This document shows positions 1-12,922 of a stretch of DNA of 64,000 bases, one piece after another. The notes below the pieces were generated by a model. That model had not been told where the DNA came from and searched no databases. It saw nothing but the letters and a program-made list of their open reading frames with translations. A program made the translations under genes and the position numbers. The stretch's first letter is position 1, and every line of letters begins with the position of its first letter. Origin of the DNA: Galaxea fascicularis (lineage: Eukaryota; Cnidaria; Anthozoa; Scleractinia; Euphylliidae); the NCBI GenBank assembly GCA_948470475.1, contig OX419343.1, forward strand, positions 25,678,378 to 25,742,377, written 5' to 3'.

Positions 1-228
1 CACATGTAGTCTCTATTCTTTTATCTTCAAGCTGATCCACTGAATCTTATCATTGTGGATCATGCACGCATCTCGGTTTGAGCAAAACAGACGAGAACCA
101 TTGGGAGTTTGCCAGTTTTTAGTCGGAATGTCGGTATCTTGGCAACTGTGCACCCACCCACCCACCCCTCCCCTAACCCAACAAGTTATAATACGTTAAT
201 AGGTTAGTATATTTTTTGCTGATTTTTA
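1..228. other. No gene recognised at left edge
   Basis: This stretch lies just past the last OS-9 exon I can support. It holds a C-rich run near 151-180 and otherwise unremarkable AT-rich sequence. A further terminal OS-9 exon could lie here or beyond the window, because the preceding exon contains a good donor (GTAAGT) before its in-frame stop, but I could not identify one. Confidence 0.4.
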
Positions 229-3200
229 TCACAGCATTGTCATGCGCAATTGCAAGGAGAGGTTATGCCTCTTTGAATTTCCTTGTGGATAAATTGTCCC
301 TGAAAGAACTGTGCGTGGCATTTCAAAACTTACCAACAAGCTAAGTATAAGATCCTTAAACTGAGTTTCCTCTTTCTCGCTGAGTAGCTTCACATCTTTC
401 TTGTCATCCTTATCCATGTTTTCGAGAACCTCTCTGGATGTGACAATTTTCACTTTTATTTTCCCTGAAGAAGAAAAAAAAAAAACAGTATGCTCATTCC
501 TCTGGTTTGTGGAGTGTCTCTTGTCCCTCTCGGCTGCCGGTTTCGGAGCGTTTTCTTCCTGCATTTAACCTTTTTCTATTTACTACTCGAAAAGGAAAAA
601 CAGTTTGCCCTTTGTCGTTTAATAGTAGCAAACACCTTGAATGGAGGTATACTCCATACTTGCAAAATGACAAAAGAAGCATCCAGTTTTATTGAATGCA
701 TCTAAAGACCGGAAGAAATGAGCAGCGCCACAGCCATTAGACTTTCTCACTCCCGCATTAAACTGTAAAGTCTAGAAACACAATGCTCGTTGGTGATCTA
801 AACAGGTTAAGATACGGTAAGCAAAAACAAAAAAACGATAGTATCGTTACGAGAAATTAGGCGCCTGTCTAGAAGACAGAGTATGTTAAATATTGGACTG
901 GGGACAAAAAATATTTACGGAAGCAGAAGACAGCTTCTGGTATCGTACCAAAAGTTTAATTTGAACGCCGGATATTTCATCCTAATCCTACTACGGCGAC
1001 TGGAAAAGACAATGGTTTTATTTTCAGTGATTAGAGACAAAAATACCTGAAGGTAAAACTCCAGAATCCCGTAACTGTTCTTTAACCATTTCCTCCATTT
1101 TCTTTGTTGCCTGTCTCATCCTTTTTTCCATGTTAAGTTCCTCCATTTCTTCAGCGTCAAGATCTGTTTCTGTCATCGCGGACTCGTCGTCAAGGTCATC
1201 ATCATCGGCTTGCAGTTTCTTGATTCTGGACACCCTCACCTTCACCCCTGGACTGGAGCCACCTTGATCCGAATCGCCTGTTCCAGGGACCATGCTTGCA
1301 TCTGCCTTGACTCCAGAAGAAGTGGAACTGTCACTTTCTGTTGTCGTTTCTTCGGCTACCTGCTAATTCGACGTTTAAATAAGGCACTGTAACCTGCATT
1401 TTTACTAGCTGCGTTTTAGTCTGAAACTGCTGAATTTCTATGCAACTCAATGCTAACTAATTATGCATGTATTTCCTTACTGGGGAATTTCAAATGAAGA
1501 GCAAGCTGATTTAAGAGCGAAGAGACGAAGGAAGAACCTGTTTAAGTAACATGCAGAAGTATTATTTTCCATCCTGGACAACTCAACCCTAAGCATAACT
1601 ATATGATAACTGCATTGGGTCGTGGCGTTGGGACTTCCTTACTCCTACATGGCGATAAGAGTCAATCCTTACCCCTTTCTCGTCATCCTTTGAATCAAGA
1701 TCTTGGATCATGGTTTTCAACTTGTTGATAACTTTATCAATGCCATCTTTGGGTGTATCGACATCAACTTTTTCATCTTTACTTCCTTCGTGACTAGCAA
1801 CCTTAACGCTCATTTTCCTGATGTACTGAGCTTCCTGTTCGAGCTGGAAGCGCCGCAAAAGAATCTTCTTTAGTAATCTGTTTGTCTCGAATGACAGTTG
1901 CAGCATATCGGGTTTGGCGACGCCGTCTTCCTTGTTTCTTATGGCACTAAAGATTTCTGCGTTAAGTTCCTTTATCGACGACATGTCCTCATCAAGCTCC
2001 CTGTGGAAACAACCGACCAAAAACTTAAGTACACTGACTCTGATTAGGTGCACTACCGCAGGCGTAGAATGCTCTGTGGGTGATAAACCGTGTGTCTGGA
2101 TGGCAGTGTCGGGTATAAAGTTTGCTTTTTTCCAAAGAAAAACTCTCTAAAATATAAACACGATGCTCTCCTTGTTCTGTTCTTTGATTTGGAGAGTAAG
2201 CGAGAGGTTTTGCAAGTTTGACTCACTCTGCATGTGCATGGTGACCTGTCCTTAGACAACTTCATTAAAAATACGCCACGCACAAAAACAAAAGTAAAAT
2301 GCCTCAAATCACTGCTTGATTTGACATAACTCGTGCCAGGGTCTCTCGCTCAAGCGAGATAAAGGAGGTTGATAGCGCTCCATCTCATAAAACAATAGCC
2401 GTCGATTTCTCAGTCTTACAACACCATTGGTCTAGGACAGTAACCAGTTATTATAATAATAATTATTATTATTTATTCATGCCTCGCACCATTAGTTGTG
2501 TAACGTTAAACAAATTTAATTAATCTGCTCGAAGACAACTTGATAGCAGCCAAGATCGAATGCAACTGACACACGCATAAATTACAGACGGCTCAAATGT
2601 GCACAATCGGGTACATGCCACGCAGAGTATTCGCACGCACCGAATGCCAATTAACTATGCTAATAAATTTCGACACAAGTTGTATCAGGCTTTTTCCTAT
2701 AGTCTTATTGTAGGTGTCTAGGGACCTTCTTAAAATCCTTGCTGTACCCAACAAGCAGGCTTTCTGGAGTAAATTCAAGATCCCAAGTGTTCTTACTTAC
2801 ATGTTAGTTTTCTCAAAGCGATCAATGGATGCCTTAATTTTATTCATGGTTTTCCTCAGCTCTTCATTCTTCACGCCATTTCTCTGTTCTCCGTCTTCAA
2901 TCTCCTTTATTTTTGCCCTCATCTCTTGTACATTTCTCCTCATCTCATCTCTTTCCTCATTAAACTTTCTCTCCATTTCATGTTGCGCTTGCGCAGCAGC
3001 ACCCACTATTTCCTTCATCACATCCTCGTTCAAAATCTAAAGTAGAAATCAGTAATTTACGATTTCCTTTTATTAGTATTTTTAGTGTAAGACGCAGTTC
3101 AATACTTTTATAGAAACTGCGAGGTACAAATCTTTATTTACTAACACTACCGCAGGGCTCTAGTTTTTTGGAACTGGTGGCCACATTTTTTTACTTGGCG

Positions 3201-6200
3201 ACCAAAGTTTTATGTTGCCAGCTGCGAATTGATGAAAAAGTTAATTTCGAGCCCTGACTACCCCTACCACAACCACGGAAAGTATTCCTCAACAGTTAAG
3301 TTCCCTTGCATGGTCAAACTTAAGATTTAATTTAGCCATTTAAAGACGCAAAAGTTCAAACTACCTGGGCAGCATAGTAAACAAACAGCACCACATAATG
3401 TGTTGGTCAGTACCCAAGTGTCATTTGAATGGTCACACTTCACGATTAAAAACTCAAAAACTTGAACATCCTTGTGACCATACTAAACAGCACAAGTCAC
3501 TTTTCAGTAGCATTCAGAAAGTGAATAGATAAATATGTGAGCCAGATCAAGATAAGATACCACACTGCCTACTATAGAGCGTATTCGCATGACGTCACGG
3601 CAGCCATATTGGTGCACCAGGCTAACACTTTCTGATGAAGCAAATACTCTCTTTTTCTTCATTGCACTAATATCGCCGCTGGTGAATACGCTCTAAACTC
3701 TGCAGCTCCTTCCCTTATTTGCTCTCTTCCTAACGAATTCGCCCACAGACATTGCGGAAACAACCCTGACTTTGTTCCTCTATTCACTATCGATGGAAAC
3801 CTGTAAGGAACTTGCTAAACCCGCAAACAATTAGATTGAACAGTCTGTCTCGTGCCAAGCCAAATAATTTGCCTCATAAAATCTGAAATGCTCCACTGCA
3901 TGACAAAATAATTTGCCTAATTTTCTGTCAAAAAGGCAAATACAAGTTGAACCTGCCTTCTCTATATCTGCGAAGGACCTCAAGAACGGATCCGTTTTCA
4001 CTGTCTTTTCAGCTTTCTCCGTTTTCTGTGATGAGCTTTCTTTGTCCTCAAATTTGTCGGCTTCCAAATCAATAGTTTTTCCATCAGCCTCTGGTTTTTG
4101 TGTTGTGCTCTCTTTGTCTACAAGTTCATCGGCTTCTTGCTCAACACTTTTTCCATCGGCATCCGCTTTCTGTGTCGAGCTGTCTTTGTGGTCACGTTTT
4201 TCAGCCCCCTGATGAACAGTTGTTTTCTCAGCCTCCACTTTCTCTGTTGAACTTTCTTTTTCCTCTGGTTTATCAGTTTTCTGGTCATCCTTTTTTCCAT
4301 CAACCTCTGGGGTTACCCTCGAGGTTTCTTTGCTTCCGACGCCTTGGTCTGTTACACTGTCCGGTTTCCCTTTGAAGTTTTGTTCCAACACTACAAGCAA
4401 CAACACAAACTAATAACCATCACATCGTCAATAGATGTACCGGTACTTCAGTGTGACTTTAAGACTGAACAATTGGGGAGCACAGGCAACGTTAAGTCGT
4501 TGCTTGAATGTTTTATAAACCGATTTCCGACAAAGAATCTTAACTTTTCTATTTTCTTTCTTTTTCGGAGTCCGCCTTAGCCGAGACATATCATCTTTAC
4601 CACTCACAAAATACATGTATGTCGAACGGATGGTAATGGCCGTCTACACATTGCCTTTGGTGCACTATCAACAAGAAAGATGCCGTCTTCAATGCGAGTC
4701 AAAGGTATATAGTTCATCATTAATCATTATCAAATCATTGGTAAGAATGCGGCTGAATGGCGAACTCGCGCATAAGTACATAAACTCGATGCAAGTCAAC
4801 AAGTCAAACGCACAATACCGTTGTCTACCGTTGGCATACCACGGTTACTAAGCTATTTCTGGTGTTAAGTGTCTTTGCTTTTAATCAAAGGTAATGCATC
4901 TGATTGTAATAAAAAAAAAATTTTGTGTACCGCCTCCTCACCGATGCAGCACCACAGTTTGTTTAGAAACTAGCCACCCCCCCCCACACACACACCCCTT
5001 CTTCATTCACTATTTTGTTGTTAATAGGTAGGACAAACACACGATCAAACATCGCTTTGATTTGCACATGTTAGGCGTCATACTTCTGATCCACAATAGT
5101 GAGTCAATTACTTCTGTCGTTAAGCGTCTCTATCAGTATCAGGTCCTGCTATGATCAATTTATTCCAGGATTTAACGACTTGATAAATCTCGTGAAAATT
5201 TAAGAGGCATTTTGCCCATTGAACTGAAACGGTTGGACATTTCACCTTCTGGCTTTATTCCAAGCTGAATCAATTTATCTTTCAAAGAGGATCTTAATTT
5301 CAGGACTGCTTCCTCCATCTTTTTCTTCCACTTTTCATCCACTGAATCATGTTCATCCTCATCGTCCTTGTCATTATCATCTGGTATTTCACTTTTCTGT
5401 TCCCCGGTGTTTATTGTCTGTTCCTTTAGGATTTCAACAAGAAAGTGAATGAGGGTGAAGCCTTGGCCTTTTTAGTTACAACCAAATTTTAAGAGGGAAA
5501 GAAATTTTAAAACACTGTACAGGAGGAAATTGCAATTGAAGCGTTCGGTGGAAAAAGAGGATAAGTGACGAATATGCCCAAAATCTCATGTTCCCTGAAA
5601 TTCACTTTCCTTTGGCCTACAGATTGGTTGTCACGCCTACTCAGAAACATAGGTCTGTATTTATTTTCAAGGCTGTCGTTAAGGGCCGGGGATTTTACCC
5701 TCATATTTTGAAGTATATCCCTAGCTACTTTGATATAAGACCAGCATGTTGACTTCACTACATCCTCATCTACATCAAAAATTAGTGACAGCCCTGATTT
5801 TGTGGTTTCGTGGCGAGACTTCAATGAATTAGCCTACGACTTTTCCCAAACACTCAAGAAACGTTCTGAGGCACGGTTGATTTCCATTGTTTGGCCTAAG
5901 AAAAAGTCATAAATTATGCTAATTTCCCAAATTCAGGCTTTAAAATCGAAAAACAACTGCAGACCTAATTTACTGGCGTGATAACCCATTTAAAGGCCAA
6001 AGACGAGTGAATTTCAAGGAACTTGAGATTTAGGGAAAAATCGTCACTTATGCCCTTTTACACAAACCCCCTCTGCAATTTAAATGCCACATATGGCAGC
6101 TATAATCATTTTAAAGCAAATTTGCCTGGCTAATGGCCAGAGGGAGGCATCTGTACAGTAAAGCCACAATGTAATAATATTTATGTCAAGCATCTGCACA

Positions 6201-9200
6201 AATACACAATACAGTGTAATATGGCCTCTCCTCCTAACCTTAGGGAGGGGAAGGGGGTGCAATGCATATTGCTTACCATTTCCTCTCCCTTCCCATCCTT
6301 AGTGCTAACATGCTGACTTTCCTCTGCACTCATGCTGTCACCTTTGGTCTGTTGAGCCATTATCATTTTCTTTTTCTGGTCATTTTCTTGAATTTCTTCT
6401 TTTTCTGTCAGGCGTTCTTGCTCTTTCCCTTCAGTATCACCCTTTGTCCTTTAACACATCAAAACAATAACAATCAACCTCCTATAAGCGACCAACCAAA
6501 ATGTCAAATCTAGGTGGTCACTTACGGGAGATGGTTGCTTATGAGGGTTCAAGCCACAGGGTTCGTTCTCAATTTAGGGTAATTTGTGACCTTTCACGGG
6601 AAAACGTACACTAACGACTTTCCGTTTATATGCAAATTTTGCATATGGTAATATTAATGCAGTTAGCCTTTTTCAAGAATCACTTCCTGTAGCTCTGATA
6701 GCGAGATTTATGTGTGCTGTAATGATATGGTGAATATGTTATCATGGCACATTTTTCAATTTTGGCCCGGGAGTACCTTATATTATGGCCTTAACAGGAA
6801 CATATGGCCCAATATGGTATGATTTTTTTGGTGTTTTGTCTTTAACAGCATATCAATTTCATCACTTTCTGTCTTAAACAGGGTATTGCTACATGACCTA
6901 ATAGTTTAACAGGATAAGCTTAGATGTTTGTTTATACGAGAAGTCGGAGTTTCAAAAAACACGTGCGCATGTCGGGATAAAAAGAAGCATATAATTTTCT
7001 TCTTTTGTCATGCAATATACTTTCACGAATTTGCATTCAAAACCTTTGTATTTTTAATTTTATCCTGACGCGCACAAGTGTTTTTTGAAACTCCAACTTC
7101 TCGTATAGAAGCTTGACCAGAAGCATCCAGTTATTGGCAGGAGTCCCTTGACTTTGATAACTGCACAACAAAAAAACAGAAGTGGTAACTGCATTTAACA
7201 CTCTTAGATAGGGTCTCAAAAATCTGAACTGTCTTAAATGGGATTGGGCAATAAGGATTTGAGTGCCCATGCTGCACCTCCCTACCCAAGCATCTGTTGA
7301 GGACACCCCCCCCTCCCTGGGACAAGGTACCAAATGATCCTTAGGTCTCATATTACCTTTCTTCTCTTTTTCGGTGCATGTGTCTACTCGTGATGGTCAA
7401 CCCTTCCTCTACTTGTTGACCATTCTCATTTTTCTTCTGTCCCTTTGTGATATCTAATCTACTAACATCAATCTGGTTGCCTTTGATTTTCCCATCAATC
7501 CACACTTCATCCTCGCTCTCTATACCAGGATTCTCCCATGGCCACACTTGGCTCCGTTTAGGGCGTTTCTTCTTTCTGACAAATAAGCCATCTTCCAGGT
7601 CACCTTGTTCTGCTTCATCTTCAATCTCATCTTCCCTTGCAGCAGCCCTGGCTTGCTGAGCTCGAAGCTTTGCTGCTGCTTCTGCTTTTGCCTTTTTCTT
7701 TGATTCTGTGGGTTGCAGATACACAAACAAGAGTTAAATTTACACTCAGTAGAAAAACATTTACCACAACTCCCTCCACTCACAATGTTTTATGGAAACT
7801 AAGTATACATATAATGTATAATAATGCTGAATTTCATGGCTTAGTCTTGGCCACCCCCACTTAAACTCTTCCACTCTTCCCAACTTGTTGAACTGCTCTT
7901 CATTCAGCTTTACGGTGTGTACTGTACATGTTGGTATGCACATGCAAGTTCTTCAGTAAACGCTTTGCATAACTAGAACTAAAATTGAAGAGTTTCAATA
8001 TTTTTTGGAAAAGCTGTCAGAACTAACCAAAGTAGGTGGCAACCTGAACATGTTTTAATCATTTGAGTGAAAGTCTAGACAAAGTAGGCGGTGATGAGAG
8101 GTAAATCATGAAATAGTAGGTGGCAGATTTCACCGGTTGCCGGCTTCTAATGAAACCCCTGATAAAATTGTGTGTTCACTCACCAACTCCATCAATGTAA
8201 ATCTTGTAATGCTCTTCTGACAGGGCCGGGGAGCAGGTGATAGGCTGGGGTTTCTGTGCAGATGTGGATCTGAACAGGCCATGTTTGCAGAGCTTGTTAG
8301 TGTGAACTGTTATAACATATGTGCAAGAAGATGGTTCATCCACTCTTAACACTAGGTCAGCACTCCCTTCATCACAGTATATCTACATAATCCAAAAAAG
8401 AGATAAAATGATTATTTCACCCAGTAGAGGGAGGTCCAAACGTTAGACAACAATGTTCATTACATCAAGACCACCGTTAATGCAGATTATGGGTTCCATC
8501 CAGTGATGAAGTCATTATATAGGAAAATCAATCACCTGAAAATTTCACACAAAAAACCCATATTGGTTTTTCAAGTGAAAACTAACATGGAATTCCCTCG
8601 TCAGATGATTAATTTTTTCTTGAATTGCAGAGCTTCTTATTTATAAAATAAAAGAAAACCAAGTTTCATTCAGCCACTTTTTTGTTCATGATAGACTTCC
8701 ATCATCTTCTTGTGCTCTTGAGAATAAGCACTTTCTTATAAAATCCCCTGAGAAAGTCATATTTTATCAAAACAAGGAAAACTTCTTTTCCTCACTTTGG
8801 TCAGGTTTTTGCTATGTAAACGGAGACTATGTTTTGAAGACATAATTGAAACCTAATTATTGTTTCCATTTGTGTCTGTGTTGCTATGTACACTATCAGT
8901 TTGCCTCATTTTCAAGCCTCAATTCCACTCTGAATAATTATTCATAGCCTTGTTAGCCTCAATAGCCAATCAGAAGGGAAGAATTCATCTAGCTATGCAA
9001 TTCCTTGTGAAATTCACACCTTTATTTGTGTTTCTCTTGCTTTGCCTGTTAAATCACATTCACTTCCATTGACATAATATTGAGAATGAAACCTCTTAGC
9101 AATTACACTTTTCCCTGGTTTAGGTTTCTTTACCTGAAAAAAAAACATAAAATAGTAAACTAAATCCATCAACTCTGGTGCAGTGAATCAACTATTAGCT

Positions 9201-11914
9201 GGTTTTTCTCTAAGTCATATAATGAATGACACTTATTAACACTGAAAGTTTGCTCTTTACAGAAAAATTCCAAACCTCGGCCTTGCTGTACCTCGCTAGC
9301 TATAGCTCAGTCAATATTTCACAGGGGTTTCAAAAACAAAAAGTAGCAGGAGGATATTCAGAAGTACCCGGAGGACTATTGCACTGCAATAGCAGCACAG
9401 TACAGCAGAGCCAAGGTTTATGCCAAAGTATCTGGCCCAAATGCTAAAAGTAGCTGGTGACTTGTGCCGGGCACCAGCTTAAATTGAAAACCCTGTATGG
9501 CAAGGCCTCGGTTTGAGATTTTCCTGTAAAGGCCCCACTCTTGGTTAATAAGTAGGTAGTCAATCAAACCTTTTTTAGATCAATTTTATAAATGACAGAT
9601 ACATTCTAACATACCAGAACCAACAATACATTAATGATTAGACACTAAAATTGAAAATGAATTGCTTACTTTCTCTGTCTTGTGTTGGCTCCAATCTGTT
9701 TCATTACTGAAGAAACCAAGGGAAATTTTATCTCCAACAATTTCATTTCCTAAGAGGCAAAAAATAAGCTATGAGGGTAAGCCAAAGAGATTATTGTATC
9801 TGCAAATCTTTGCTTGACACAGCAAATACCTTCTTCATGATACTGAAATATGCCTTTTCCAAAACACACTTCATACGTCCACCAGCCTTTGTTCTGAAGA
9901 AAAATTAAGATGTCAATAAATTACAAGTTTAGTCCCATCAAGGAAAAATTCTGTATTCTTAATGGCCTTCTGTAAGCTGACATACCATTTACGTTTGGCA
10001 AATTTACCATATACCATCATGCTTATCTCCCATGGTCAATTCAAAAGAATACTTACATTATATAAACATTTTTTCTTTAAAGGCTCTAAAAGCAATGAAA
10101 TTTCCTCCTTAGATATGACATTATCTTCTTCATTCTTTTTATCTAAACTCTCCAAGTCTGGTAAAATGCATTGATATTGCTGTCCATGTTTGGAGGATAA
10201 TAACACTGTGTTACCAACATCTGTACTCTGCAATGAATGACACAACACAATAATATTATTAATTATTACTGACATAAGAGTTTTTTTTTAATATCCGGGT
10301 TGTCGCTAAGTGCCAGCTGCCAGTGAAATTCGCCGGCTGAGAAAGAGGTGATCACCGGCTGGACTTTGGCTGGTGAACACATGGTAACCCACCCCTATGT
10401 CGGCTTTAGCTGGCTCAACTGCTACCTAAACCAGCTGAGTAATTTCTTAGCTACAACCCTGTAATATCAAAAAAGCAATTTTAAAAAAATTTCATTCACA
10501 CTGTCTGAATGCAAATTTGAAATGAGTGAAACTTGCACTATGATAAATTCAGGAAACAGGAAACTCACATGTCTCCATCCTTCATCCCGCCCCCTTCCTG
10601 ACCCAATAAATTCTGCTACTTTTATCGACGGTCATTACAGTTGTCATAAAATAAAATATCAGGGCTTCCATTAAGGGTGCAGGGTGGGATTGGGGGGGGG
10701 GGGGCAGATTTTCTCCTCGTATTTTGAGGTATATCCCCTGCTGTTTTGAAATAAGACCAGAATATTGACTTCACCACAGCAACTTGAATCCCTGGCTGTT
10801 CTTTGTATATCCCCACCTAATTAAAAAATTAGTGACAGCCCTGAAATATTTTACTCGAAACTGGAATTCAAAGGCAGATGACCTTCTCTGTTAGTCAGTT
10901 CCAGTTAGACAACAATCTTTGATCTATATTGATATCATTAGCAAAATACATGTACTACCAGCACTATAGCTTTATTGTTTATTTAAATATTACTTGCTGC
11001 TTGTAATTATCATTATTCTATTTTTGTAAAGTTCTTCTTTTTCTTGGAGATACAGTTAAGCACCTTTGCGCTACCCTTCAATCTGAGTTAAAAGAGAGTT
11101 GATGAGGACGAAGATGATACTGCCCACTGATGTAAAAGATTTCAGTTGAGGTTGCTGAAGTCAAAATAACACCAACATCAGCTAAGACCAGATGTCCAAA
11201 AAAGACTAATCTGGTCTGATATATGATGCAATACCAAATTTCATCTACTGTAAGTTGACCAACAAAATAAGCAATAAATAGGAACCAAAGTTTATTTGAT
11301 GTGTCTAGTCATTTGATAGCTGTAAATATTCTATTTTCATTCTGCAAATTTCTAAACAGGGGCAACTCTACTTTAAAATCAATTCTAATGGTTAAAATAG
11401 CCACACTACGGTCAGAAATTTTTGCACCAATCACAATAATACAGGTATAAACTGCAAACGAAGCGAAACCGGCCTTACGATAAGCTTCGTACACGCGTAC
11501 TTCAATCTTCCTTCAAATTCGAAAACAGTACAGTCACTTTCGATTTCTATTTTCATTGCCGCTCAAAAAATATTTTTTTACTAATCGACAGCTTTGCAAT
11601 AAAAAAGAGAAAATGAAAATTCAGATATGGAGAAATTCTCTTCAATCGCTGCAGGTGCCCGCTCCTTTGTACATCTTGTCAAAGACCTCAGAGCAGATGG
11701 AATTGAGCTAAAGACGTTGCGTTACACTATTGGCCCAGATGAAAAAGTTGGGAAAACTTACCTCTTTTAACAGAACAGGCTCTTTTGAGATCTCAAATCC
11801 ATACTTGACATCATATATTTCCTCAAAATTGAAGTTTGAATACACTAGCGAGACGTAAACACCGAAAACGTGAAAAATAAATAATTCCCTGGCTACTTTC
11901 ACTCCGTTCACCAT
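229..11914 (-). CDS. OS9: OS-9 ER lectin (ERAD), 14 visible exons
   Basis: OS-9 is a luminal ER lectin that recognises trimmed N-glycans on misfolded proteins and hands them to the HRD1/SEL1L ubiquitin ligase. Exons, 5' to 3': 11914-11762, 10227-10057, 9893-9830, 9749-9670, 9133-9020, 8382-8184, 7705-7357, 6448-6277, 5423-5246, 4390-3957, 3036-2801, 2000-1673, 1359-1047, 464-334 or 464-229; all phases agree. Residues 10-25 form a signal peptide. The MRH lectin domain spans about residues 108-225, with the double Trp (W112/W113) and the expected sugar ligands Q125, R189, E210 and Y216. The C-terminal exons match the OS-9 tail (GVKVRVSRIKKL, then GKIKVKIV). The middle is longer than in vertebrates, giving about 974-1008 residues against 667 in human, mainly through acidic, coiled-coil and low-complexity exons. 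The 3' end is uncertain: a GTAAGT at 333 competes with readthrough to TGA at 229-231. The family assignment is secure; exon ends are inferred. Confidence 0.88.
3575..3695. repeat. Short inverted-repeat element (MITE-like)
   Basis: The termini TAGAGCGTATTC and GAATACGCTCTA are inverted copies of each other, 121 bp apart, in an OS-9 intron. There is no coding potential. A non-autonomous DNA transposon is the simplest reading. Confidence 0.6.
5670..5805. repeat. Interspersed repeat, copy 1
   Basis: This stretch resembles 10655-10845. Both share a segment with the words ATTTTGA(A/G)GTATATCCC, ATAAGACCAG and TTGACTTCAC, and both end in AAAATTAGTGACAGCCCTGA. The two copies have diverged and sit in different OS-9 introns. 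The element type is not recognised. Confidence 0.6.
6933..7107. repeat. Near-perfect palindromic MITE
   Basis: The left arm begins TATACGAGAAGTCGGAGTTT and the right arm ends AAACTCCAACTTCTCGTATA. The arms are about 50 nt each, with a few mismatches, around an AT-rich centre. It is a non-coding hairpin element in an OS-9 intron. Confidence 0.75.
10655..10845. repeat. Interspersed repeat, copy 2
   Basis: Second copy of the family at 5670-5805, with a poly-G insertion near 10691-10703. It lies in the first OS-9 intron. Confidence 0.6.
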
Positions 11915-12016
11915 TTTGTTGTTTTGTAAACTCGCGGAGATTCGTGGGAAATACCAGGTCACCAAGCTGAGGGCTTAGTAGCCAAGCAATTAGCTTGGTA
12001 GCCGCTCTAATCAAAC
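11915..12016. promoter_or_regulatory. Compact bidirectional promoter, OS-9 / QPRT
   Basis: Only 102 bp separate the divergent start codons of OS-9 (11914) and QPRT (12017), so the two promoters must overlap here unless 5' UTR exons lie elsewhere. The stretch contains a 17-bp palindrome, CCAAGCAATTAGCTTGG at 11982-11998, just upstream of QPRT. No TATA box is evident. Bidirectionality is inferred from spacing alone. Confidence 0.65.
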
Positions 12017-12922
12017 ATGGCGGACGAATGCAGCAAGTTGAGCAATCTTGTTCCCCCTGTGTCTTTGCGCCAACACGTCTTGCTTTGGTTAGCTGAAGAC
12101 ACACCGGGTTTCGATTACGGTGGTTTTGTTGTGGGAGAGACTGAAGAAACTGCAGTTTTGTTGTGCAAATCCAAGGGTGTTTTAGCAGGGGTACCCTTCT
12201 TTGATGCCATATTCAACGAGTTAGGATGTAAAGTAGAGTGGGAATTCAACGAAGGGACACAAATCGAACCTAAGACAATGGTAGCAAGGGTAACGGGAAA
12301 AGTGAACAAGATCCTTTTGGGAGAAAGAGTGGCTTTAAACTGCATTACTAGGGCAAGCGGGATCGCAACGAAGGCTAGAAATTTGGCGAAGCTCAAAGCG
12401 GAGCAAAAATGGCACGGAGAAATAGCTGGAACTCGAAAAACCACGCCCGGGTTTCGCTTGGTGGAAAAGTATGCGCTCCTGGTCGGTGGTGTTTCGACTC
12501 ACCGATATGATTTGTCTTCCATGATTATGCTTAAAGACAACCACATTTGGTCGGCAGGAAGCGTCAAGCGCGCTGTACAAGATGCGCGAAAAGTTGGTGG
12601 ATTCTCAATTAAAATTGAGGTCGAATGTCGCAGCATTGAGGAGGCAACTGAGGCTGCAACTGCAGGCGCTGATGTGGTGATGCTTGATAACTTCGAACCC
12701 GAAGCACTTCACAAGACGGCTGCAGTCCTAAAGCATGAATTTCCGCATTTGTTTATCGAAGGCAGTGGCGGCGTGACGATCGATAATGTCATACAGTATT
12801 TTGGTCCTCATGTTGATGTTGTCTCCATGGGCTCTCTCACCCAGGGCTACGAGGCTGTTAACTTTTCTCTCAAAGTCCTAAAAGAAGGGTATGATCCACA
12901 CAATCCGGTTGTGAGAGCGTAA
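12017..12922 (+). CDS. QPRT: Quinolinate phosphoribosyltransferase, intronless
   Basis: QPRT (EC 2.4.2.19) converts quinolinate and PRPP to nicotinate mononucleotide, CO2 and pyrophosphate in de novo NAD synthesis from tryptophan. The 301-residue product is close to the usual animal length (297 in human) and reads without interruption from ATG to TAA. Family motifs are intact: [13 protein letters not shown] near residue 53, [11 protein letters not shown] near 100, the substrate-binding [10 protein letters not shown] beginning at 138, HRYDL and MIMLKDNH near 165-178, VEVECRS near 200, [11 protein letters not shown] near 220, and [11 protein letters not shown] near 270. The start is supported by alignment and by the ATGG context. 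The lack of introns is notable, because the vertebrate gene is split. It could be an ancient retrocopy that replaced the parent gene or simple intron loss. Nothing suggests loss of function. Confidence 0.96.
   Translation: MADECSKLSNLVPPVSLRQHVLLWLAEDTPGFDYGGFVVGETEETAVLLCKSKGVLAGVPFFDAIFNELGCKVEWEFNEGTQIEPKTMVARVTGKVNKILLGERVALNCITRASGIATKARNLAKLKAEQKWHGEIAGTRKTTPGFRLVEKYALLVGGVSTHRYDLSSMIMLKDNHIWSAGSVKRAVQDARKVGGFSIKIEVECRSIEEATEAATAGADVVMLDNFEPEALHKTAAVLKHEFPHLFIEGSGGVTIDNVIQYFGPHVDVVSMGSLTQGYEAVNFSLKVLKEGYDPHNPVVRA

Noticed and set aside
3831..3956. Extension of the charged OS-9 exon to the stop at 3831
   Set aside because: The extension loses the repeat pattern, and the next exons match the OS-9 C-terminal tail in phase when the GC donor at 3956 is used.
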